Below the pieces are notes generated by a model that did no database searches, was not told the origin of the DNA, and was given only the letters and a program-made list of their open reading frames with translations. From positions 1-64,000 of the IMG/VR virus record IMGVR_UViG_3300023174_000052: a stretch of DNA of 64,000 nt. One strand, given 5' to 3'. Below, piece by piece: positions 12,880 to 20,842 of the stretch. This DNA is from a virus. The first letter of the stretch is position 1; every line of letters begins with the position of its first letter. Position numbers and translations under genes: made by a program.

Positions 12880-13670
12880 CTGATGATTCCTGCTTGTTCT
12901 AAAGATCTCGTCCAGCCTGACACTCGCTTACGACGCACTCTCGCAGCATCCACGACAGAAGACGGCGATCCCCACCCATCTCCTATTTCGCGAGAATCGA
13001 TACAGTGAATTCGCTGATCAATGGCGCCCACTGACGAGAGATTTAATACATCATCGTCATAAAAAATAACGCAATCCGGAGAATACTTTTCGATGAAACC
13101 AGATCTCATCGCTTGCGCTTTATTATATGGGACACCACCTGGTAAACTACCGACGCAGTGTATGTCTTCTAAAGCTATCGGAACGCCGTGTTTTGACATG
13201 AATCTACGAATATTCGTGGCGTTCGTAATTTTAATTTCATTACCCTCAATATCTGTCATCGATTCACCACCCGTCCTGCCAGTGATAACTCCGATAATAT
13301 CACCTCGAGCGAATGCCTGCTTCGCGACTGCTATGGTCGAATCAATCACTTTCGGACGTCGAATCTTAGCAGTCATACTAAAATCAACAACATCGGTTGG
13401 TACGAATCGAACAAAACCCCCACACTCTTGTCGTCGCAGTTCGCCTGCAGAAATTAACTCGTCAGTTGCTTTTGTGTATTCCCTAAAACTACCAGTAGTA
13501 ATTTCTACTGAACCTAAAGGTCCAGGTTTGCCAGTTATTCCGAATTGCTCGAGCCACGCCAAGGTATCTTTGGGTTCGCCATTTTCATAATGTAAAATTC
13601 TGATAGTACCATCGGTATGAGCGAGAGTATCATCAAAATCAAAAACACGTACGATTACAGTTTCTCGCAC
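12876..13670 (-). CDS. HAD-superfamily phosphatase
   Basis: A 264-residue protein. The HAD nucleophile motif is FDFDDTLAHTD, with D11 as predicted nucleophile and D13 as acid/base; motif II is VITGRTG near residue 130, a lysine follows near YNKAQA, and the metal-binding acids are in IFYDDDVLNL. The fold and phosphatase chemistry are firm for this family; the substrate is not known. In T4-like phages such domains act in nucleotide or RNA end repair, but no kinase or ligase domain is attached here. GTG start; the gene overlaps its upstream neighbour by 16 bases. Confidence 0.75.
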   Translation of the reverse strand: MRETVIVRVFDFDDTLAHTDGTIRILHYENGEPKDTLAWLEQFGITGKPGPLGSVEITTGSFREYTKATDELISAGELRRQECGGFVRFVPTDVVDFSMTAKIRRPKVIDSTIAVAKQAFARGDIIGVITGRTGGESMTDIEGNEIKITNATNIRRFMSKHGVPIALEDIHCVGSLPGGVPYNKAQAMRSGFIEKYSPDCVIFYDDDVLNLSSVGAIDQRIHCIDSREIGDGWGSPSSVVDAARVRRKRVSGWTRSLEQAGIIR

Positions 13671-13942
13671 CAGCTATTCTCCAACGCCCGGGCTCGCTTG
13701 ATAAGTTGTTCTTGATAACGTTCCAATACTGGATATTCTAATTCGTTAATCGTTAGTTTATCATTACACCTGGTAATGTGTGTCAAATAATATTTACCGT
13801 ACCCGGGCTTTACGACATGAATTGCTTCCTCGAGGTCTCTTACATCTCGAGGACTATGGTGTGGTGGCGTGCCAGAGAGCGCTGGATACCAACCATCCGC
13901 AGTTACAATCATTAAACAAAATTTTACACAATTTTCTTTCAT
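13655..13942 (-). CDS. hypothetical protein
   Basis: A 95-residue protein: CVKFCLMIVTADGWYP, a Pro/His loop, DVRDLEEAIHVVKPGYGKYYLTHITR, and a basic C-terminal helix. Not recognised. It lies between a barrel-like gene (one-base gap) and the HAD gene (16-base overlap). Confidence 0.55.
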   Translation of the reverse strand: MKENCVKFCLMIVTADGWYPALSGTPPHHSPRDVRDLEEAIHVVKPGYGKYYLTHITRCNDKLTINELEYPVLERYQEQLIKRARALENSWCEKL

Positions 13943-13943
13943 T

Positions 13944-14138
13944 TCACTCGGCCTTTAATACATCTTCCTTACGCATCTTAATTATCCTCCCGTCGTCCAA
14001 ACGAACAAGAAGAATAATTTCTTGTTGAGCTGTTCCACCTTCTAAGTGCACTTGTGCACCCTCGAACATTATATTTAATACTGTCCCGACGTTCTTCATG
14101 TCGAGAAAGTGGTATACCCTATCGCCCACCCGTACCAT
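13944..14138 (-). CDS. outlying small barrel protein
   Basis: A 64-residue protein: MVRVGDRVYHFLD, NVGTVLNIMFEG, IILLVRLDDGRIIKMRKEDVL. This is the same strand-turn plan as the plus-strand array (GDxV, GxV, DG, DVL), here on the opposite strand. ATG 14138 with GGAG eight bases upstream is preferred over 14162. Ordinary KOW or SH3-like barrels with this pattern are common, so shared ancestry with the array is likely but not shown. Confidence 0.6.
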   Translation of the reverse strand: MVRVGDRVYHFLDMKNVGTVLNIMFEGAQVHLEGGTAQQEIILLVRLDDGRIIKMRKEDVLKAE

Positions 14139-14192
14139 GTTGTGTCTCCATTGTAAAGTCAATATAATTGTAATTAATCAGAAGGAAGTAAA

Positions 14193-14510
14193 ATGACTCC
14201 TGAATCTTACGTCACAATAATCGTTACGGCAATCTCAGTCCTCGGTTCATCCGCGGCCATAAATTTTTATAATAGTCGTCTGAGACGACGTGACCACGAA
14301 GAAGAAGAGCATAGACGTCACGCTATGCAAATCAATGGAGACCTCAGAGAAAGGGTCGCCGTGTTAGAATCGAAATTAGAAAGAGCTGAAAGAGAAAAAG
14401 ATGAGCTGCAACAAGAAATGTTTAAACTCATTGAATCTCTCGCTGCAATAAAAGTCGAAGTTGAGTTCCTACGGAAAGAAAACGCTTACCTAAAATCTTT
14501 AAAAAACTAA
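14193..14510 (+). CDS. membrane-anchored coiled-coil protein
   Basis: A 105-residue protein with an N-terminal membrane helix (SYVTIIVTAISVLGSSAAINF), then a basic stop-transfer (SRLRRRDHEEEEHRR) and a heptad-rich coiled coil to the end (VLESKLERAEREKDELQQEM). GAAGGAAGT precedes the ATG. Shape recalls phage inner-membrane spanin or lysis-accessory proteins, but no partner is adjacent. Ends at a strong terminator. Confidence 0.6.
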   Translation: MTPESYVTIIVTAISVLGSSAAINFYNSRLRRRDHEEEEHRRHAMQINGDLRERVAVLESKLERAEREKDELQQEMFKLIESLAAIKVEVEFLRKENAYLKSLKN

Positions 14511-14515
14511 AAGAA

Positions 14516-14560
14516 TAAAACAGGCACTTACCAAATTTTATGTAGTAAGTGCCTGTTTTA
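14516..14560. terminator. bidirectional intrinsic terminator
   Basis: Sixteen-base perfect inverted repeat: TAAAACAGGCACTTAC at 14516-14531 and its complement at 14545-14560, with a 13-base loop. A and T runs on both sides allow it to end transcription from the plus-strand gene ending at 14510 and the minus-strand gene ending at 14572. Confidence 0.85.
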
Positions 14561-14571
14561 TATTTTGAAAG

Positions 14572-15090
14572 TTACTTTCTAAATTTAGAATATTCGTACT
14601 TAAGATAGTCACTTATTGTATCAATCATTTCATCTGCGACGGCTATCTTTTCCTGCACCCATTCCGGGAGTGTATCCATATCTCCGATCGTATCGTGAAG
14701 AGACTGGGCTTTTGATGCAATCGATTGCAGATTGGATTTAATCATACCCGCCTGTTCACCAGGACCAGTATTTTCAAAAGATATACCTTCTTCATCCGGC
14801 ATCATATCAGGAAGACCCGCCGCCTTACACATTTGATCGCACTCTACCAAAAAGCGCTTTTTAGATTCATCGAGTTTACTAAATCCAATTCTTTGGTGTC
14901 TCTTCTTTTCTAGAGTAAGAAAGTGGATGAATTGACGCGCTTCGATAAGATTGAAATCGCATTGCGCGATGAGATCTCCCATCGTAAATTCGCTCGCAAA
15001 CTCGACGTCTTCTACAACAAGATTACTTCTCTCGCACATCGCATCGTAAATTTCTCGAACCCTAACACAATCTTTTTCGCTATAAGCCAT
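14572..15090 (-). CDS. hypothetical phage protein with C-terminal LPEWVQ domain
   Basis: A 172-residue helical protein. The last 60 residues (SNLQSIASKAQSLHD, then TLPEWVQEKIAVADEMID, then YLKYE) match a small domain that I recognise as recurring at the ends of many T4-like phage proteins, usually uncharacterised. ATG 15090 follows GGGAG; an upstream in-frame ATG at 15126 is less likely. Divergent from the Dps-like gene with only 34 bases between starts. Confidence 0.6.
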   Translation of the reverse strand: MAYSEKDCVRVREIYDAMCERSNLVVEDVEFASEFTMGDLIAQCDFNLIEARQFIHFLTLEKKRHQRIGFSKLDESKKRFLVECDQMCKAAGLPDMMPDEEGISFENTGPGEQAGMIKSNLQSIASKAQSLHDTIGDMDTLPEWVQEKIAVADEMIDTISDYLKYEYSKFRK

Positions 15091-15124
15091 GGTATTATAT
15101 CTCCCAACTGATATACTTATCATC

Positions 15125-15601
15125 ATGCAGACCGAACTTCTAAACGAATTTATGATGAGCCATGCAGCTATACTTCAAGCCTTTAGAGCTTGGTTTCACG
15201 CTGCGCACCACGTCACTCGCGGAACTGGTTTCCACGCCGACCACGAACTATACGCAGAGATCTACGCAGCCGTAGAGGGATACTACGACGTCGTCATAGA
15301 GAAGTCGATAGGAATTCTCAAGTGCGAACATGTAGCTTCTCCTCACAAAGTAATGAAAGAAGCCTGTACAGTACTCGGAGCGTATCCTGATCCTGTGGGT
15401 ATGACTTCATTGGCCATCGCAACGTCTGCGCACAAGATAATGTCAGACTATTCAGACTTCTTGAATGAAATGAATAGAGGTCTTGAAGATATGGAATCAA
15501 TAACTCTTGGCCTCGATGATTTTCATGCCTCAACTGCGAACGCGGTCGAGACTTACATATATAAACTTGGTCAACGAATCAAGACAGAGCTACAAGACTA
15601 A
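15125..15601 (+). CDS. Dps-like ferritin-family protein
   Basis: A 158-residue protein whose N-terminal region aligns with Dps, the DNA-binding mini-ferritin that oxidises and stores iron and protects DNA. The segment AHHVTRGTGF (residues 27-36), HADHELY and EGYYDVVIEK matches the Dps helix pair without gaps. H28, H40, D55 and E59 fall on ferroxidase-site ligands; the aspartate expected near residue 44 is alanine, followed by E45. Length is right for Dps. The ribosome site is weak. It stands alone on the plus strand between two minus-strand blocks. Iron oxidation and DNA protection are inferred from family only. Confidence 0.7.
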   Translation: MQTELLNEFMMSHAAILQAFRAWFHAAHHVTRGTGFHADHELYAEIYAAVEGYYDVVIEKSIGILKCEHVASPHKVMKEACTVLGAYPDPVGMTSLAIATSAHKIMSDYSDFLNEMNRGLEDMESITLGLDDFHASTANAVETYIYKLGQRIKTELQD

Positions 15602-15603
15602 AA

Positions 15604-15629
15604 AAAATGCGCCTTGATGGGCGCATTTT
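15604..15629. terminator. bidirectional intrinsic terminator
   Basis: Ten-base stem AAAATGCGCC (15604-15613) paired with its complement (15620-15629), six-base loop, A and T runs on either side. Placed between the Dps-like gene and the convergent gene ending at 15658. Confidence 0.8.
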
Positions 15630-15657
15630 AAATTATTATCGATGTCTATCTTGTAAC

Positions 15658-15888
15658 TTAGTCGAGTTTACCATCGACCTCATCAAGGTAGCTATCGCAA
15701 TCTGCGACATCATCCCCGAGCTTCGCTCGAATCTTAGCGATTCGAATCGCAGCAAGGAGCGCCTTGGTGTTGATCCGATCCTTATACTCTTCGAGAAGCT
15801 CCTTACGATCATCCTTGAGAAGCTGGAGTTCGCTCTCGATCGAGGTGAGCTTTTCGATGAATTCAGCAACGGTGGTCTGCGCAGTCAT
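15658..15888 (-). CDS. small coiled-coil protein, possibly GapR/DUF2312-like
   Basis: A 76-residue protein: EFIEKLTSIESELQLLKDDR, then KELLEEYKD, then INTKALLAAIRIAKIRAKLG. The order helix, KDxxEExKxxxxxTKALxxxIR recalls GapR-type (DUF2312) nucleoid proteins, but the match is only general and no search could be run. ATGA overlap with the gene upstream; first block of a coupled series reaching to the sigma factor. Confidence 0.5.
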   Translation of the reverse strand: MTAQTTVAEFIEKLTSIESELQLLKDDRKELLEEYKDRINTKALLAAIRIAKIRAKLGDDVADCDSYLDEVDGKLD

Positions 15889-16157
15889 TTCTTTTCTACT
15901 CCTTGGTTCTTTTTACTCTTCTTGGTCACAACTTCGTCGAAGACTTTCGTTTCGACTTTTTCTTCTACAACTTCAACTTGTTTTGTTTCTTTAGGAACTG
16001 GGAACAAACTTAGTAACTGTAAATCACTTGGTGGTTTAACGTTAAAGTTATTACACATGGCTACCAAATCTTCTTTGGTCTTAATTTTAAACTGTTCACA
16101 AAATTCAGAAAACTTTATAGATCTTCGAACTACGAAATCATCCCAAGCTATCATCAT
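15885..16157 (-). CDS. hypothetical protein with charged tail
   Basis: A 90-residue protein. The N-terminal half may be a small helical domain (FVVRRSIKFSEFCEQFKIKTKEDL, shown in part), and the C-terminal half is a low-complexity Val/Glu/Lys tail (VEVVEEKVETKVFDEVVTK). Not recognised. ATGA overlaps at both ends. Confidence 0.5.
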   Translation of the reverse strand: MMIAWDDFVVRRSIKFSEFCEQFKIKTKEDLVAMCNNFNVKPPSDLQLLSLFPVPKETKQVEVVEEKVETKVFDEVVTKKSKKNQGVEKK

Positions 16158-16411
16158 TGAATATCCTCATAATCTTCTTCAAATTGTTTCTCAAACCCAG
16201 AAGCGATTTGAAAAAAATCTAATAACAGTTTAGTAACATCTTTATTGTATTCATTTTCTAATGAATTTTTAAGTTCGGCCGTCGAAACATTAACTCCGTC
16301 ACTTGACAACTCTTTCGATAATTCGACAGTTCGTTTTAGAGCTTCCTCGACAGCTTCCTCATCCCAATCCAACATTTCAAAAAGCTGGGTATGGAGATGC
16401 AATAACGACAT
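16154..16411 (-). CDS. acidic helical hypothetical protein
   Basis: An 85-residue acidic protein, helical throughout (WDEEAVEEALKRTVELSKEL, then LKNSLENEYNKDVTKLLLDFF). Its ATG overlaps the stop of the upstream gene as TAATG. Not recognised. Confidence 0.5.
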   Translation of the reverse strand: MSLLHLHTQLFEMLDWDEEAVEEALKRTVELSKELSSDGVNVSTAELKNSLENEYNKDVTKLLLDFFQIASGFEKQFEEDYEDIQ

Positions 16412-16698
16412 TAGTCGGTCTCTTCATCGAGAAATTGAGCTACGGCCGCTTGAAATCGCGGATCGCATGCAGTCTTGATAGACTCTTCATCGAGTTGATC
16501 CTTGTGCACGCCATGCAACTGACACAACGGGGTCGAGATTTTCTTGAGAGCTCGCAACAATACGTTGCGCGCCGTGGCGTGATTCATCTTATCACCGCTC
16601 TTCGTCATGCGATCTGCGATGTCGTGGAATCCCATCCCGCCATCATTCGTAACGGTCGCGTAACCATACTTCGACTTGTGACCCTTAGGCATAGACAT
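16411..16698 (-). CDS. helix-turn-helix-like partner of the sigma factor
   Basis: A 95-residue protein directly after the sigma gene, its ATG sharing one base with the sigma stop (TGATG). GMGFHDIADRMTKSGDKM followed by NHATARNVLLRALKKIS reads like a DNA-binding helix-turn-helix ending in the ALKKI helix seen in sigma region 4.2 (consensus ending KALRKL). An insertion between the helices makes it imperfect. The C-terminal half is acidic. Since the upstream sigma protein stops after region 4.1, this gene may supply the missing -35-binding part as a separate chain. That is a hypothesis; a plain phage regulator is the alternative. Confidence 0.5.
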   Translation of the reverse strand: MSMPKGHKSKYGYATVTNDGGMGFHDIADRMTKSGDKMNHATARNVLLRALKKISTPLCQLHGVHKDQLDEESIKTACDPRFQAAVAQFLDEETD

Positions 16699-17513
16699 CA
16701 AACACCCCCATTCGTAGCGCGAACATTAAGTACTTCGAGTTCATCTTCCGTAATTGGATAATCTTTGTGGTTGTCTTCTCGTTCAGAAAGTCCGAATCGA
16801 AGACGAATAACCTTTTCTTCTCGAGGCGTCAAGGTCTTAAGAGCCTTTCGAATAATCGAAATTACCTTCTCACGATCAAGAGCAGCATCGGGTTCTTCAG
16901 CATCAGTGTCGGCGATCGTATCTTTAAGAGAACGAGAGTCGCCAGAATCGTCTCCACCGACCTTCGCATCAAGAGACATGGGAACACGATACGTATTCAT
17001 CAAAGTACGGTAGGTGTCAATAGACACACCCATGAACGCCGCGACTTCTTCATCATTCGGAGGACAACCAAACTCCTCAGTGTATTCGCGAATCATCATC
17101 TTCGAACGGTAGTAGAATACGTTAGCAGAAGACGGCATGCGAATCGACGCAGACTGATCCGTTACGAGGCGACGGACAGACTGTTTAATCCACCAGGTCG
17201 CGTAAGTCGAGAATTTAACACCTCGGCGCCAATCGAAACGATCCACGGCTTGAATAAGACCGATGTTCGACTCTTGGATCAAATCTTCCATGTCGCAACC
17301 GCGAGAAGCATAACGCTTAGCGATGCTGATGGCGAGACGAAGATTGGATTGGATCATGCGCTCACGGGCCGACTTATCACCAGCCTCCATACGCTGCGCG
17401 AGAGATGCTTCGTCCTCTCGAGTCAGAAGAGTGTGTCGTCCGACATCTTTGAAGAACTGTGCATTCATTCCATTGTTCATTGAACCGCTCCGTTTGTTTT
17501 GTTCGTTCGCCAT
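16698..17513 (-). CDS. RNA polymerase sigma-70-type factor lacking region 4.2
   Basis: A 271-residue factor that should redirect host RNA polymerase to phage promoters. FKDVGRHTLLTREDEASLAQ is region 1.2; MIQSNLRLAISIAKRYASRG, DLIQESNIGLIQAVDRFD and GVKFSTYATWWIKQSVRR are region 2, including the -10 recognition helix; EYTEEFGCPPNDEEVAAFMG is region 3; LTPREEKVIRLRFGL is region 4.1. The chain then runs NHKDYPITEDELEVLNVRAT and stops, with no RERIRQIEAKALRKL helix. Compared with primary sigma factors it also lacks region 1.1. ATG 17513 is used; GTG 17525 is also possible. An AT-rich TGTATTATATTAT just upstream could be a promoter -10. Confidence 0.85.
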   Translation of the reverse strand: MANEQNKRSGSMNNGMNAQFFKDVGRHTLLTREDEASLAQRMEAGDKSARERMIQSNLRLAISIAKRYASRGCDMEDLIQESNIGLIQAVDRFDWRRGVKFSTYATWWIKQSVRRLVTDQSASIRMPSSANVFYYRSKMMIREYTEEFGCPPNDEEVAAFMGVSIDTYRTLMNTYRVPMSLDAKVGGDDSGDSRSLKDTIADTDAEEPDAALDREKVISIIRKALKTLTPREEKVIRLRFGLSEREDNHKDYPITEDELEVLNVRATNGGV

Positions 17514-17544
17514 CAGTTCGCTCACTTAGATAATATAATACACT

Positions 17545-17787
17545 TTACTCTGGAAGGGAATAGTCAGAGCGAAGATTTTGTAAATATTTTTCGTGATTCT
17601 GCTTGACGAGAGTACGCCATTCAATTTCACGAGCAAAATAACATGCTTCGATCTCCAGGTCATTGTGACGTCGACCTCGACGCCATTCACGCTTTAGGTA
17701 ACCATCAAGCGTATGGTGTCGCGACTCAAGTTCTTCTTGAGACATGGTTAGTAGGTCATCGAGTCGAATCTTATTCATAGTAGTCAT
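17545..17787 (-). CDS. hypothetical protein
   Basis: An 80-residue charged protein: IRLDDLLTMSQEELESRHHTL, then YLKREWRRGRRHNDLEIEAC, then helical to the end. One-base overlap with the groEL stop (TAATG). The central RxWRRGRR patch could bind nucleic acid. Not recognised. Confidence 0.5.
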   Translation of the reverse strand: MTTMNKIRLDDLLTMSQEELESRHHTLDGYLKREWRRGRRHNDLEIEACYFAREIEWRTLVKQNHEKYLQNLRSDYSLPE

Positions 17788-19403
17788 TATACTTCCTCAT
17801 CTTCTGACATGAATTGGTCAGTATCCTCGACCACCGAGGCACCAACCGATAGCAACATTAAAGCTGCAGACGCCGCGTGTTCCAACGACGAACAAACAAC
17901 CTTCGCAGGATCAATAACCCCACGCTCGAGCATGTCGCACCACTCGAGATTAGCAGCATCGTAACCGATTCCATAGTCTTCTCGAACAAGACGTTCGATA
18001 ATCCTTTCCGAAGATACCCCAGCGTTCTCAAGGATCTGTTCGATTGGAGATAAACAGGCCTTTCGAACAACGCGGACGCCCGCTCTGTAAGCTTCTGATT
18101 GTCCACGTTCTAAATTCTTTAGAGACTTGGTCGCCTGCGCCAATGCAGAACCACCACCAGGTAGTACACCAGATTCCATCGCAGCTCGAGTTGCGTGGAG
18201 AGCATCATCGACACGATCACGCCGCTCGCGAAGCTCCATCTCGGTAGCACCACCAACTCGAATTACAGCAACGGCACCAGATAAACGGGCGAGTCGTCGA
18301 TGATGAAACTTAATCATTTCATCAGATAGAGTCGGGTCGCTTAGCTTTTCTCGAACTGCCTTTACTCGGTTCTCAATAGATTCGCGACTGCCTTTAGGAC
18401 GAACGATAACAGTCCTGTTTCGATTGACGATCATACGATCGCAGCTACCTAAATCTGCAAGAGTAATCGTCGACAACTCCTCAGGACCTCCCAGAAATAG
18501 CTTGCAACCCAGTAAAGTAGCGAGATCTTCAAGGGCAGGGATTCTACCATCGCCGAATTCAGGGGCACGAAGGACGCATGTCTGAACAACACCCTTCGCC
18601 TTATTCATAACAAGACCTTGTAGAGCTTCACCTTCGACATCATCGGCGACGATGACGAGTGGTTTAGAAGCCGACAGGATCTTTTCAAGCAAAGGAACCA
18701 GCTCTCGCATATTAGAAATCTTGCGATTAGTAATAAGGATATATGGATCCTTTAGATCTGCGACCATCTTATCCTGGTCGGTGACGAAATAAGGAGAAGT
18801 ATAACCTCGATCTAATTCTGCACCTTCAGTAACATTTAACGTTGTTGAAAAGCCCTTCGCTTCCTCAACAGTTACTACGCCTTCGTTTCCTACGGCATCG
18901 AAAGCTTTGGCCAGCAGCTCTCCGATTTCTCGTTCACCATTAGCTGAAATGGTTCCTACAGAAACAATCGCATCGCTTCCTTCAATACGTTTCGATTTTG
19001 AATCAAGCTCTTGTAAAATAGCGTGTGTAGCTTCTTCGATTCCTTGGCGTAATTCAAGAGAAGAATACCCAGCATTTAGCAACCTTTGGCCTTCACTAAA
19101 GATCGCATGTGTTAATACAGTCGCTGTTGTAGTGCCATCTCCTGCTACATCACAGGCTCGGGATGCTGCTTCTTTTACAATTTGCGCGCCGAGATTCGCG
19201 TAACGATTCCTGAGATTGATCGCCTTCGCCACAGTTACACCATCCTTAGTAACAACGGGTGGTTGCCCTGGAACTTCAATGACGACATTATTTCCTCGAG
19301 GACCGAGTGTAACGCGTACGGCATCGGCAAGAGCTGCAACGCCTTCAAGAATATGGTCTCTTGCCTTTTGACCAAATTCAAGATGCTTTAATGAACCACT
19401 CAT
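17787..19403 (-). CDS. groEL: GroEL-type chaperonin (Cpn60)
   Basis: A full-length 538-residue group I chaperonin that folds proteins in a double-ring cage using ATP. Nucleotide-binding motifs are intact: VTLGPRGNNVVIE near residue 31, KDGVTVAK with the catalytic Asp, GDGTTTATVL near residue 87, and RRDRVDDALHATRAAMESG then GGGSAL near residues 400-415. The C terminus is acidic (MSEDEEV) instead of the GGM tail of host GroEL. No GroES/Gp31-like gene occurs in the window, so it must use a host or distant phage co-chaperonin. Probable role: folding phage structural proteins. Coupled by ATGA to the small gene upstream. Confidence 0.95.
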   Translation of the reverse strand: MSGSLKHLEFGQKARDHILEGVAALADAVRVTLGPRGNNVVIEVPGQPPVVTKDGVTVAKAINLRNRYANLGAQIVKEAASRACDVAGDGTTTATVLTHAIFSEGQRLLNAGYSSLELRQGIEEATHAILQELDSKSKRIEGSDAIVSVGTISANGEREIGELLAKAFDAVGNEGVVTVEEAKGFSTTLNVTEGAELDRGYTSPYFVTDQDKMVADLKDPYILITNRKISNMRELVPLLEKILSASKPLVIVADDVEGEALQGLVMNKAKGVVQTCVLRAPEFGDGRIPALEDLATLLGCKLFLGGPEELSTITLADLGSCDRMIVNRNRTVIVRPKGSRESIENRVKAVREKLSDPTLSDEMIKFHHRRLARLSGAVAVIRVGGATEMELRERRDRVDDALHATRAAMESGVLPGGGSALAQATKSLKNLERGQSEAYRAGVRVVRKACLSPIEQILENAGVSSERIIERLVREDYGIGYDAANLEWCDMLERGVIDPAKVVCSSLEHAASAALMLLSVGASVVEDTDQFMSEDEEV

Positions 19404-19597
19404 CCCTTAAGAACCTGTCGGCCTTCACGAAGTAGAAAAGCTGCGCCATCTAATTGTCGACGCTCGCGTGTAACTACATTTTCTGCTACATACAAATCGC
19501 CATAACGAAACGCAATTTCGTTGGGTCCAATTACGTTATTCACTCGAAGCACGTCAAGTTCATTCGCAGATAGCGAACCATCTAATTGAGCAGCCAT
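19400..19597 (-). CDS. small protein coupled to groEL
   Basis: A 65-residue protein: MAAQLDGSLSANELDVLRVN, then NEIAFRYGDLYVAENVVTRE, then FLLREGRQVLKG. Probably beta-rich. GGAGG lies six bases before ATG 19597, which is preferred over 19609. It occupies the place where groES often sits, but it is too short and lacks the GroES mobile loop and beta-barrel signature, so I do not call it a co-chaperonin. Confidence 0.5.
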   Translation of the reverse strand: MAAQLDGSLSANELDVLRVNNVIGPNEIAFRYGDLYVAENVVTRERRQLDGAAFLLREGRQVLKG

Positions 19598-19598
19598 T

Positions 19599-20384
19599 CT
19601 AACCTCCAATAGTCGAAAAAGATTCTACAAACTTTGGCCAAGATTTATCACTAATAATAGAACTAAATCCAAAATGTTCTAAAGAACGCTTGAGAGCGTC
19701 CCAGTTTGTATTAGGCGTCGAGTGTTCAAGACCTCCGTCAATCTCTTCGAAACGGATGAGCGTCATGTTTCGTTCAAAGATTTGTTTGTTATCATCTTTC
19801 GACAAGAACTCTTCGAGAGATTCAGGATCGGTCATAAACTTCTCGGCTCGTTTCGGACCAACACCTTTAAACCCCGGGATATTATCCGAACCGTCACCGG
19901 TCAAAGATTTCCAGGCGACGTAATCGTAATCTGTCGGATCGATCCACTTTTCTTTGACTGGGTTGAAAAGAGTGACTCGACTATCGCCCTGTTCTAAGAG
20001 TTGGGTAAAGTCGGAGTCTGAAGAGATAATGATACACTGTTCGTCTTTCCTCATGACCTTGCAGATATGGGCGATCGTATCGTCGCATTCCCGTTCGGGG
20101 TGTCGAATGACGTGTACAGGCATGTGAGCAAGAAGTCCAAGGATTTCTGCATGCTGACGCCAGAAGTCATCACCAGCAGATTCGCGCTGTGCCTTGTACT
20201 CCGAGAAGAGTTCGCGGCGGGCACGCGCCTTGCCTTCTTTTACGATATAAACCCGATTGGGCTTGAACTGGTTCATCATTTTTCGTAGCATCAACATGAA
20301 AGTAAAAGTGATGCTGTGGTCGCCACGGTTAAACCCGGCGCGCGCTCGGTGCACCGTGTTATTGAAGTCGATAATGAGATTCAC
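19599..20384 (-). CDS. 5'-3' exonuclease / flap endonuclease
   Basis: A 261-residue FEN-family nuclease, the size of the T4 RNase H and T5 exonuclease group; these remove RNA primers and 5' flaps during replication. MNLIIDFNNTVHRA carries the first metal-binding Asp; FSEYKAQRES is the arch region; RECDDTIAHI and IIISSDSDFTQLL hold the acidic cluster; GDGSDNIPGFKGVGPKRAEK (residues near 165-184) is the helix-three-turn-helix DNA-binding motif. GTG start at 20384. It probably works with the DnaE polymerase encoded at 36367. Confidence 0.92.
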   Translation of the reverse strand: MNLIIDFNNTVHRARAGFNRGDHSITFTFMLMLRKMMNQFKPNRVYIVKEGKARARRELFSEYKAQRESAGDDFWRQHAEILGLLAHMPVHVIRHPERECDDTIAHICKVMRKDEQCIIISSDSDFTQLLEQGDSRVTLFNPVKEKWIDPTDYDYVAWKSLTGDGSDNIPGFKGVGPKRAEKFMTDPESLEEFLSKDDNKQIFERNMTLIRFEEIDGGLEHSTPNTNWDALKRSLEHFGFSSIISDKSWPKFVESFSTIGG

Positions 20385-20386
20385 TA

Positions 20387-20800
20387 TTAGAACCCGGGTG
20401 GGAGGTTGAACTTAGCTTTCGTACCATCAGATAATAACATCTGATTGTATTCATGAACAGGTTGTTCGTGAACTTTTTCTTTCGACGCAGTAACATTCAT
20501 CTCGCCAAGAAGCTGATTTGATTTCTTTACTGCGTTTTCACAGAGAGAATTGATCGCCGCTGTTGCGTTTTGAATGAGATACTCCCTCGCAGTTTCAACA
20601 TCGTTGAATACGCGAAAGTTTGTATCTGATAGCATGAACCTCTTGCGAGTGCCACCCTGCGACAACGCTTCAACAGTGTGCGTTGTTTCTTCACCGGCGA
20701 GTGTCTTTCGCACGAGTTCTTCGACGATAAGGACTGGGACCAACGAAGTATCGTCGGTCTTCATTACATAAAGGATTTGACCTACTGTTCGATTGCTCAT
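20387..20800 (-). CDS. hypothetical protein
   Basis: A 137-residue protein: TVGQILYVMKTDDTSLVPVL is a strand-rich start, TRKRFMLSDTNFRVFNDVET another, followed by a long helix (REYLIQNATAAINSLCENAV) and a flexible tail. The start resembles a small barrel followed by a coiled coil, a plan seen in uncharacterised T4-like phage proteins. Adjacent to the exonuclease with two bases between. Confidence 0.55.
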   Translation of the reverse strand: MSNRTVGQILYVMKTDDTSLVPVLIVEELVRKTLAGEETTHTVEALSQGGTRKRFMLSDTNFRVFNDVETAREYLIQNATAAINSLCENAVKKSNQLLGEMNVTASKEKVHEQPVHEYNQMLLSDGTKAKFNLPPGF

Positions 20801-20814
20801 ACTAATATCTTACT

Positions 20815-20842
20815 TGGGAGCGTAAGAATGTTTAAGCTCCCA
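20815..20842. other. hairpin between two minus-strand genes
   Basis: TGGGAGC at 20815-20821 pairs with GCTCCCA at 20836-20842. No T run follows on the minus strand, so it is not a canonical terminator; it may be a weak terminator, processing site or mRNA-stabilising hairpin between the genes ending at 20857 and starting at 20800. Confidence 0.45.

Noticed and set aside
16767-17483. 238-residue plus-strand frame opposite the sigma gene
   Set aside because: Its product resembles no protein and the minus strand codes for a clear sigma factor over the same interval.
19400-19597. GroES-like co-chaperonin next to groEL
   Set aside because: Position fits, but at 65 residues it is too short and has no GroES mobile-loop or barrel motifs.
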